Below are positions 15,381-26,000 of a DNA stretch of 37,508 bases, piece by piece. Below the pieces are notes generated by a model, which had not been told where the DNA came from, did not search any database, and was given only the letters and a program-made list of their open reading frames with translations. The first letter of the stretch is position 1. The number at the start of each line of letters is the position of its first letter. This stretch comes from a virus: the IMG/VR virus record IMGVR_UViG_3300013093_000118, positions 1 to 37,508 of that record; one strand, given 5' to 3'. Both the position numbers and the translations under genes were made by a program.

Positions 15381-17045
15381 TTAATACAATTTGGTAGAAG
15401 TTCTACCGCTAATTCCGGTTGTTGTTCTCGGGTATGCTGGTGCGCTAGAATTATTTTTAGCTCTAAAAGCATAATTTTGTTTAGGATATGTTGGGCCAGT
15501 TCTATATAATTTATATAAGGCTGGACCGTTTGGAGAACCTATTCCAGTGGCAGCATCCCATCCTGTAGTAGCCTGATAACCAACGGTGTTACCTCCATGA
15601 TTATCACCGCTGGTAATATCATTGAATGCTGTAGTTCTGTTAGCGTACCAAGTGGCATTGGCTAATCCTATTCGTGTTCCGGATAGCTGATTAATTCTAG
15701 CTACAAGACCTGCTAGTAAAGGAGCCACTGCGCTAGTACCAACAAATCCTGATCCTAGAGTATTGCTAGAAGTATAGTAAAAACTATATCCAGTTGCCAT
15801 GGCAGAGACATCAGGAATACCGCGTCCTGTTAAGGTTGCTACTGTGCCACCCGGATATGTCTTGCTACTGAATCCTGTTTGCCACGACGGAACACTGAAT
15901 AAACTACTGACTCCTCCTCCGCCTGCAAATGTTCCACCACTAGTGCCCCAAGGTGTTTCTGCTGTAATAGCGTAACTGCTATTAAGAGTAACTACAGTTC
16001 CTCCGGCACAGATAACATAGGGACTTGAAGCAGGATACTGTACAGTATAATCAGTACCACCGCTAACAGCTTTGACTCCATAGTCGCCTGCTGCCACTAT
16101 TACTGTAATTCCCTTTGCCACACAACTAGCAAGTGCTGTTTCAAAAGATGCACGTTGGCCGCTAGACCAATTAGTGTCGGTTGTTCCCCAACTAATAGAT
16201 AGCACACTAGGATTGTATGTAGTATCAATAGCCACTGCGGTTATTGTATCTATAAATCCTTGAAATGAGTTTGGAGCAAAGTATGTAACTTGTATAGCCT
16301 GCGGCGCTACTGCTCCTACACACCAAATGTCTAACATAACTTCACCACTGGCATTAGCATCAGCGCCGCCATCATTGGCGCCGCCGTCTACACTGACGTT
16401 ATACACTGTCGGTGGTGCAAAGCTAATTTGACTAAATGTGCTGGTTAAATTTTGTGTAGTCCAGCCGCCGCCTAATTCTAAAATAGCCACGCATGCACCT
16501 TTGCCCTGTTCAGCTGCGGTAGTTGCAGGATCTGCAGGAAAAACATACCCTTGGGACAGCTCATTAGGATACGGACTAGAAGAGGAGCTTTGTTCTAAAC
16601 TAGGATCCTGATGGGCATCAAATTTAAACGATAATGAGTTATCTAGTCCAACTACCGAAGTAACAGCATTAGAAATTTCTGCAGGTATCGTTATATTTCC
16701 AGTGTGCGTAAAATATACCGTATCATCATTAGTTACGGTTTGTAAAGTTATACCAAATAGTGCATTAAACTGTGCAGTGGTTCCTTGAACTTTTATAACT
16801 GCACCTCCCTGAGACGCTTCAACAATTACTAGGTTATTAGCTGTTGCCCAGGAAGTTACTGTATCCATGTCTTGAGCAGTAGCACCAAATTGATATACAA
16901 ACTCATCATGATCAAGTATAGGGTGTGTACCATCGCCGATGGCCTCAACATACTGATGTATATCCATGCCGTTATCATGTGTATCTCTGTTGATATACAA
17001 ACTAACTAATATGATATCGTCAAGATTTTTATTTGTAGTAGTCAT
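15381..17045 (-). CDS. S53 family serine-carboxyl protease (sedolisin/kumamolisin type) with prodomain
   Basis: I start it at the ATG at 17045, which has GGAA 8 bases upstream and lies 14 bases after the giant gene's stop; the longer frame begins at a TTG (17057) without support. The 554-residue product has an activation prodomain at about 10-140 (DEFVYQFGAT, FNALFGITL, VTSVVGLDN). The catalytic domain (about 182-510) shows the sedolisin residues: E235 and D239 in GEVMLD, D321 in AAGDYG, S438 in GTSAVAP. The C-terminal Ca-binding part has D476 (FNDI) and D497 (GWDAATGIGSPNG). All catalytic residues are present, so activity is likely. There is no signal peptide. About 45 residues rich in Pro, Arg and Ser extend beyond the protease fold. 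Its place among baseplate genes suggests a virion protease or a processing enzyme for virion proteins. Confidence 0.92.
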   Translation of the reverse strand: MTTTNKNLDDIILVSLYINRDTHDNGMDIHQYVEAIGDGTHPILDHDEFVYQFGATAQDMDTVTSWATANNLVIVEASQGGAVIKVQGTTAQFNALFGITLQTVTNDDTVYFTHTGNITIPAEISNAVTSVVGLDNSLSFKFDAHQDPSLEQSSSSSPYPNELSQGYVFPADPATTAAEQGKGACVAILELGGGWTTQNLTSTFSQISFAPPTVYNVSVDGGANDGGADANASGEVMLDIWCVGAVAPQAIQVTYFAPNSFQGFIDTITAVAIDTTYNPSVLSISWGTTDTNWSSGQRASFETALASCVAKGITVIVAAGDYGVKAVSGGTDYTVQYPASSPYVICAGGTVVTLNSSYAITAETPWGTSGGTFAGGGGVSSLFSVPSWQTGFSSKTYPGGTVATLTGRGIPDVSAMATGYSFYYTSSNTLGSGFVGTSAVAPLLAGLVARINQLSGTRIGLANATWYANRTTAFNDITSGDNHGGNTVGYQATTGWDAATGIGSPNGPALYKLYRTGPTYPKQNYAFRAKNNSSAPAYPRTTTGISGRTSTKLY

Positions 17046-17059
17046 ATTAAATTCCAATG

Positions 17060-20000
17060 TTAACGACTATAGTCAGTATACCATATACCAGGAACTGCTT
17101 TAATAAATTTAGCTATTGTGCTGTTGTCTTGCAGTATGTTGCTCGCAGTGTCGCCTGCACGTATATTTTGATTTAATAGATTTAAATCATATCCATCCCA
17201 CAATTCACCTGTTGTTTTAACTACAGTTATTTGTGTGCCAACTGCTAGTTTGTTTGTCAATGTAATAGATGAAGACGTTCCGTCGACTGTAAAATCTGCT
17301 GGGAAACTAACATCGCCGTTGGGGCTATAAGGTGCATTATTAATGTTGAATACACTGTACGCAGATTTCTTCAGACGGATGTTGCCAACAAAGAAATGCC
17401 AGTTTGCACTGTCAAGAGTGAATGTACTAGAGCTTACGTGAGCTGTTGTACACTTGTATGTATAGCTGTTAACTGTAACAATGTCACCAATACTGTAACT
17501 AGTATTTGCAGACCAGATAGCAGTATCGTTATATCCGCCGACAAACACTTCAATCTCATTTACGCTCTTAGGAACGAAATTGAGATTTACAGTGTTAGTT
17601 CCATCAGATTTAATTGTATATGTTGTAGCTGTATCCACATAAGGAATCGTTTCACTTGGTCCAATATTTTGCACTGATGTTCCGGAACGATTTAGTGAAT
17701 ATATACCTGTGCCTAATGTACCTCTGCGTAGTTGACTTAATACATTACCGTTGAGAGCAAAGTATTCAATACGTTCTCCGCGGATCTCAACTATTCCTGG
17801 TTTATTTTGAGAAGGATTTGGTAAGTCAAATTTACTTGCATCAACTACTACAATTTGTGTGTCATTCCATTTTAAATCTGCGGCTAGCATGGTTCTAGTA
17901 TTAGCATTTAATCTCTTATAACTAACTCGGTTAAGCATATCTTTAAACTGCATATATGATGCACCAGTTTGCGGCAATACATTGCTACCAAATGTAATTA
18001 AAGTAATTTTATCTGTTAAACTTGGTGCAACTGTCAGTTGAACCGATTGTAAATCTGCACTTAGTTGATAATCAACGGACGGTGTTAACAGCGTATTATT
18101 TTTAATTACCCAGACATAGTTACTGTTTAATACAGGACGATCTAATGGTAATGACCCGCTGGTCAATCTATTAAACGCATAAAATGCTGGAGTCCCTGGA
18201 GTAATTGAATATGAAGAATTAAATTCAATTTCTGTTCTTTGCATATCTAAAAAATCGTGAACATATGAGCTAATAACTTCTACAGTATGTGTATTGTCGT
18301 ATGCTTGAGTAAATGTTATTTGCTGAGTATTTGGATTATACGAGTATCCATCAGTTGCTTGTACACTGACAGTTAGTTGTTTTCCTAAATACTGTCCATA
18401 GATTGCTTGATTAATGCTCACAGTTATACCGCTTAGATCAACAGTATAATCTTTGCCTAGTGTTAATTTATTTCCATCTGCGTATACTAAAATGCTGTCA
18501 ATTGATACTGTAAATGGTGTAACTTTATAAGAATCGATTGTATAATTTAGCTCTTGATTCTGTATAGTATAATAACTGTTAACAGGTCCGTATAGTATAT
18601 TTTGATCTACACGAACTAACATAAATGACTCATCCGGTAACTGATTGCCTACAGGATTTTGTAAAGTATATGTCAAACTACCATTGGTTGCAATCTTTTC
18701 TGATTTAGTAATCGCAAATGACTGTTTAGATCCTGATACTATAATATAATTTATCAGTGAGCCGGCTGCTGGAGCTCCTGCAAATCGTAGACCGATAGTA
18801 TTCGAATATTCATATGTTGAATCTGTTTTAAATAGTGTTGGGTTTACAGGTTGCCCGTCAACATAGGCTAAAAATGTTACAGGTGTTATCCAAGGTGCTG
18901 TTGTAATAAATTCTCTAGTTGTTCCGTCACCTACAAAATAATTAGTATCTAAAATATTAGCACCACTAAACCCAATGCTAAAAATACTGATTGTTTGATT
19001 AGCTGTTGGAACTGAGCTAAACTTGATCAGTCTATTTTTATAATCAACTCTATAGTCTGTTGTGTTATCTGTAGTATAGTTCATAATTGTTGAACCAATT
19101 TTAACTATTACTGCTGTAGGACTATTAGGTTGTTGACTAATTGAATATTGGTAGGTAATTCCATCTGAAATATAATTATCAATCTTGATGCTTGCAGAAC
19201 CGGTACTAGGTTTATCATAAACTTTAACCGCTAGTGCATCTACGACTTGTCCCGGAACAACTTCTTCCGTCGCTGGGCTAGTAGTTGGTGTAACTAAACC
19301 ATCGCCATCAAGTACAATGTCATCTGCTGCTAAACCTGTTGCTGTACTGTATGCAAGATCACCACCTGTGATTGCGGTATCATAATCAACTAATTGACTA
19401 TTAATTGAACCATCACTGGTTTGCTGACGCAATATAAATGAATCGTTATTACTTACTACAAATGAATTAGGAATAGCTATTACGGTGCTAGTAGTACCAT
19501 CAGCATTATTGACCGTTGTAACAGTAGGTGTTCCAGTGGTGCCAATATTAATTGTTTGCATGATAGCACTTGAATTAGTCTGCTGTGGTGTACCGTAATT
19601 AGGATCATCTAATCGTTGAGGAGCCAATGTGCCGGTAATAGCAATAGTGCTGCCTGATGGTGTGTCTGCTAAAGCCGATTGAGTTAGCACAATGGTTCCG
19701 TTAGCATTAATTGTCACGTCGACTGGTTGTATCAATGTTCGAGTAAATGTGATGCTGGTTGCATTTGCAATATTTGTATATAATATTTGATTTAATGTTA
19801 CATTGTGATTAACAGGATCAATGCTAACAATCTCTGCATTATAGCCAAAACTATTCACGGCGGTCGACACAATATCACCGATACGCAATCCGGTTGTATC
19901 TGCTAGCGATAGTATAAAACTACCTGCAAGATTACTAAATGTCAGAACTGTACCGTCTGGAACTGTACCGATAGGAGGTGAGCTAATTGTTAATGTGGTT

Positions 20001-23000
20001 GATGATAGCACACGAATTACTTGCTGTCTATTGCTAAATCCTGTTCCAGATATAATCATCCCCGGTACAATGCCAACAGTACTTGCCACTGTCAATTGAG
20101 TATTGACACTACTTGCTGCGGTATAGGTACTGGTGATAGCCCGAGTTTGTTTAAATAATTCAACGGTGGCAACTGGAAAACTAATCTTAGGGTTGAACGA
20201 ATAACTCGAAGTAGTTCCATCGGCTGTATAAGACTTAATGTAATTTTGAACATAATATACGTTCAATAAAGTGCCCACTGTGGGATTATATGGCAGGGTA
20301 AACGTATGAGTATTCGCCGCTACCTGGATTGTATAATCGGTATAGTTAGGGTCGAAAGCGTCCCATTTATCTGTATAGAATGCGCTAGAGTCCCAACCGC
20401 CACTGACATTAAAATCTAAACCACTAACAACGGCGCCACCGTAATCAACTCCAGTCATTAATTGTGACAAATCTTTGCCTAACTGTCCGCTAGTTGGATT
20501 ATAATAAAACTGAATTCTATCTACTGATGTTAGGAATGTAGTATCAACTGAATAATTTATTACTATTACACTGTTTTTCTTTGGTGCGGTTGATAAAGTT
20601 AGTTTACCAGAATAAACAGTCTGTCCAGATACTTTACTAGATACTAAAGAAATAGTATAAAATTCTCTCAATAGTGGCGCACCGTTAATTGTAACACTAG
20701 ATTTACCTACACGGATATCCGGAGCCCATTGCAACGTAAATTGTAACTGTGAACTAGTAGTTGTAGTAAATGTTTGAGTTTTATTCAAACTATTCATATA
20801 ATAACTAGGTGTAAGTCTATCAAATTTTAAACTAATTAAACTTGATCGAACTACACTATTACCAATATAAGCTACCGCAGTGGCCGGTGTGCCGCCTACT
20901 GATAATCCACCGCTAAGAGTCACAGTTGGGGTTGTTAAATATCCTTTACCGTTAGTTATTAACACAATTCTATTAACAACTCCGTTGGCAATGTATGCTT
21001 TAGCTGTGGCGCCGGATCCAGAACTGCTGCTAATAATAACCTGTGGAATATTAATATATCCGCTGCCGCCTGATGTAAGATGAATTTCTGTCACTTCGAA
21101 TCCAACATTATCTAACCAGAATTTCCAAGGATATTCGGTCAGTGTAGAATCAGTGTAGTGAACAACACCATTTGATACCGTTGGGCATAGAGTGGTTAAT
21201 TTGTTGTTTTCATATGTCGACTGTAAATCAAAATCAGTCACAGCAGTACTTCCCATTTCAACGCCGGTTGTTCCCGGAACTCCTGAAAATTTACTAATAT
21301 ATTCTCTAACTTTTGTTCTGTATGGTTTAACTTCTGAAACATAGTCCTGGAAGTTACTTAAATTATCAACAGGATAATTCACTGGCTGGCTAAGCTGTCC
21401 AACATTATGTGTAGCTCTTACAAAACTAGTTTTAAATATCCAATCAAGATATAGTTGTTCACTATAGGCATATCTCACCGTTGAGAAAAATAAATCTAAG
21501 TAAGATATCTTGAGATCGTCAATAAAAATATTATTTTTTATAGCATTTAAAATAGTTCTTAATTCAGTTGCAGCTACCGTATCAAATGAAATTTCATCAA
21601 ACGTACTAGCATCATATCCAACACTGGTACCTTTGAAATTATAAAGTGCGCTTGATAACTGTATTGTACCTTCTTGTAAACCTACCACCGAATAAGAAGC
21701 TGTCCAATCAACTGAACTTGAGTTAGCAACTTTTTCTAATAATACCCACTTTCCTGAATTTGCTGTAAGTACTTTGACAGTCTCACCGATCTCTGCAGAA
21801 ATAGAATTTAGATCAGCAAACGTACTAATTGCAAAATCAGGCGAAGTGAATTGACTATAACCAGTTTGATACCAATCAATATAACTCCAGTATTTTCTAA
21901 CATCATATCGTTGAGTTAATATTCTAGACCACAGTTTATTAACTGGATCATAACTATAAATGCTCCAAGTATTATCTGCTTGGCTGTCGCTTTGAACTAA
22001 CACACAGTAATCTCTAACCAATGCTACTGTATTTTCGTCATACCCCTCACCACCGTTTATAACAGTTGCGCCGATTATATGACCTAACGAGTCAATAACT
22101 GCCTGTACTACTGCGCCATCGCCGCTACCTGCTATAGTAATATAAGGAGCATTAATATATCCCTTACCCGAATTCACAATGGTAATGCCGATGATCGTAC
22201 CATTAGTAATAATTGGTGTCAATACTGGTCGAGTAAACGATCCAATCGCTACTGCATCGATGCCAGCTTCTGTTAATATAGTTGTATCCCACAGTCCTGA
22301 TATCGTTGTTGGTATCGGATCATGACTTTCTAATGCTGTGAGATCTCTTGATTCAGTAATTTGCACTGAAGACATTACAGAATTAACTGTTTCAATAAAT
22401 TCCTTTAATGCCTCAACACGATTTACAAACATACTCTGACGTGGACGATTTTCAATGCCGTAACGTAGTTTAGGTGGAAGTGATGGATCTGGAACTACTC
22501 GACCCTTTTGATCAACTCCGCATAAGCTATCGAACCATTTTTGTTCAATAGTATGTGGTAAATCAACGATCGTATCATTACTAATTAACTTCCATTGACT
22601 ATGGACATTTTGATCAGTATTGTCGATCAACCAATATTCAATAGATAAAACTGTGTTAGTACTGTTGAGCAGTGGTTTAACATTAGTTAGACTAATTGAA
22701 TTATTTGCAGTAAATGATATGTAACTGTATCCTTGTCCTCTTGGATTAGAGATTAAATTAGCCACTGACGCTGCTGAAATATTTCTGCCAGATATATTTG
22801 GTACAGTCTGTTTATTCTTAACCCAGAAATAATAAGTGTTGATATAAGTTTTAGTAAGACTGTCATATCGAGCATAGACACTGTACACGCTATCACCGTA
22901 TAAACTTGTTCCACTAATACCTAATGCTAGTCCAGCTGGAGTGTCGGTTTTCTTAGTATAATCATAATAGCTGTCCCACACAGATGGCAGATACGGAGAG

Positions 23001-26000
23001 CTAACCCATTCATAAATGTCAATGCTTGCTCCCGGTGCTACTGTGTTCCATACATTATTCCTATAAGCAGGATCATTAAAATAAGTTTCTAAAAACTTAG
23101 CAGTTCTTAAATCCCACCACAGTTGACCAACTTGAGCCGAGGACCAGAAAGTTGTAGGGTCAACATTTACCGATGATGTTCCTACAGAATAAGTTGCCGG
23201 GTCGTAAAATGACTTATAGCGAAGTTCTTCTTCAGCAATGCCGGCAATTTTTCCCTGCAATGGATCAATAATATCAAGATAGGTAACTAGTTCACCAATT
23301 GATTTATCATATAAAAATACTTTTTTAATCTTATCTAAATTTGGAATATCTGTTTGTGTACGATCTATCGTCCATGTATATTTGTTAGGAGTTTTATAAA
23401 AATCAAAAATATTTCCAGATTGGAATCCTTGATCATATGCGTACGGTACTCCAGCAACTATATGATTGTTACCAACTGCAAATCCTTGGCCAAATCCTTG
23501 ATACGATGTTGGGTTTGATAAACTTTCTGCAAACACCCATTTAGAAGAATATTGATCGTAAACATCTATTCTACCAGAACTAATATTAATTGTTCTAAAA
23601 TTAGTTGATTGTTTATCAAAAGTAGTTGTACCCTCATCAATTGTTGTAGTAGTATAAGTATCGCCGTCTTGACTATAAACAACTAATGTTTTATAATCAT
23701 TCATAAATGCTATCTTATTACCAAATTTGGAACCTTGAGTTGGTTGATGATCTTGTAGTTCTTGATACAGACTGTAACCGGTTGCTGTGTTAACATAAAC
23801 TCTTACAAAACCTTGTTGAGTTGTAGTAGCAGTATCTGCAGACTGATCAGCAATCGCAATATATTCCCCCGAGTTAGATATTGCAATACTGTTACCATAG
23901 TTATTGTCAGCATTATTGTCTAACGTATTAGCCGTTGGCAATATTTGAGTTTGAGTTAGACTATTTGCAATTTGTTTGTAAACATAAACTTTGCCAGTTT
24001 GCGAACCGGCCGTTGCAGATATTAGTACGGTTAACCCATCATTACTTACTACAATTTGATTTCCAAAATTAGTACCATTAGGTCCGATAATACTGGTAGA
24101 TAAATCATAGCCCCAGCCGGTAGTATAAAAACTTAATAAACCATCTGGAACGCCATCCGGTGTTCCGGTCAATAGTAATGTTGTATTGTTTAATACTGTC
24201 TCAACTGTTTGTCCCTCGGTGAATCCTGTACCCTTAACATGCATACCCGGGAAAATTCCAAGAGTCGATGATAAAACCAAGGTGCCTTTTCCACTTCCGA
24301 TAGGATTGTAAATCGCGCTGATTACCGTTGTTGATGTGTAAGAAAATTTATAAACCTGATTTGTTCCAGGAGCACCAACATATAAAGCATCAACACCAAA
24401 CGCTAGGGCTGATCCAAATAATTCGCCGGCTGCCGGTGATGGGCTAGTAATAGTGTCAATTAGATTATAATTATTGTCTAAGTCTTTCTGATATATCGAA
24501 ATGACACCCTGTTGGCTTAATCCAGAACTAGCTGTTACTGTACGCAATAATGCGAGGCCTGTACCAGCACCTGGTCCTGTAGCAACAAAAATTGTATCAA
24601 CAGTATTAGATGCAGCTCCAACTTTTGTAAAGTCAGTGAGTGTTCCTAACGTTTGAATTACATATGATTGATTAGTATTAAACGATCCTGCGGTTACTGC
24701 TGGACCAAAAACGCTGCCTGATCCAGTTCCTGGACCCGATGCTGTAAACACTGTGCCAACCGCATTTGAAAATGCTCCCACTTTTGTAAAGTCAGAATTT
24801 CCTGTTGTTCTAATAGTATATTGAGTTCCAGTGATTAACGATCCAGCATACACAATGGGAGCTGCTGTGCCAGTGCCAGTTCCTTGACTATTTGCAATAA
24901 AAAATTGCCCAACAGTATTAGATGCTGCTCCAAACAGAGTAAAATCAGTAGGACCTAGATTTGCAATCTGATAAGTTTGGCCGGCTACAAGATTAGTTGC
25001 ACTTACTGTTGTTGTTGAAAATTTTGGTTGACTTACAGGTATATAGGGTATTTCTTCCCAATAGACAGAATTAACAGTAGAAGGTTCTGTACCTGTTGGC
25101 ACTGGAAGAACTGCTTTCCAGTATAAGTTATTGTGACTAACGATACTACCTTGTAAGTATGTTTGAGATACCCAACTACCCAAGTAATTACTAGAAACAT
25201 CACTTGCAGTGGGCGATCCTGTAACTAACCAAGAAGCATCCGGTGACAATGCTATTACAGTTGCCGATGCAGAAGGTTGCAATCTATTAGAAAAGAATGG
25301 AACATCTAATTTGCCAGTTTGCACCCAAGGAGAATTTACTCCTGCTCTGGCATGCATAATAACATTACCAGTGCTGGTTCTAATGGCCATTGCAGTGCCT
25401 TGTGAGTTTACAGCAATTAAAGACCCATACAGAGCATTATCAAATGGGGTTAAATTTGCTATTGCTGTTGATTTATAGCACGGTACGTATTTCCAAGTGG
25501 CCCACTTACCGTCACCTCGGTCGTCGGTCCAAATTAGTTCATTTGAATCGAGATGCAATGGCAATAACGAATCAATGTTATCAATAGAAGTAGTACGCTG
25601 ACTGGTTAAACTATAAACAACCAATGTAGAAACCAGCGTTACATAATCTGCGTTACTAGAATTAGCAGGCGACGGAAAATTTGATAATGTTGCTGAAATT
25701 GTAAATGAATTTACGCCAACTCCGGTAACTTGATAAAAACCGTTGACCGAAGGTACTTGTGATAAACCAACATAATCACCGATTTTAAGTTTTGGAATTG
25801 TTTCTGTTGTTAATGTCAGTACGTTAGAATCATAAGATGCAGCACTTATTCGAATGCCAAGGTCAGTGAATCTGTAAATGTTCCAATCATTAGGCTTATT
25901 ATCAAATGTACACCAAATATAAGCTCCATTGTTGAAGGTGGTTATATCTTGAGTCACGATGTCTGATATATTTTTGAGGGTAATAAACACATCATTAGGA

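Larger units (their letters stand above)
23375..25445 (-). other. FG-GAP-like beta-propeller region in the giant protein
   Basis: Successive blade-like units contain LFGSALAFGVDALYVGAPG, NFGNQIVVSNDGLTVLISA, NYGNSIAISNSGEYIAIAD, KFGNKIAFMNDYKTLVV and GFGQGFAVGNNHIVAGVPY. Most are followed by a G.V.VY-type strand. This is the look of FG-GAP repeats (integrin alpha-type propellers). Other modules are inserted between blades, so the exact number of blades is unclear. Confidence 0.6.

Noticed and set aside
17046-17057. TTG at 17057 as the start of the S53 gene
   Set aside because: The TTG has no Shine-Dalgarno; the ATG at 17045 has GGAA at a suitable distance and gives the natural N-terminus MTTTNKNLDD.
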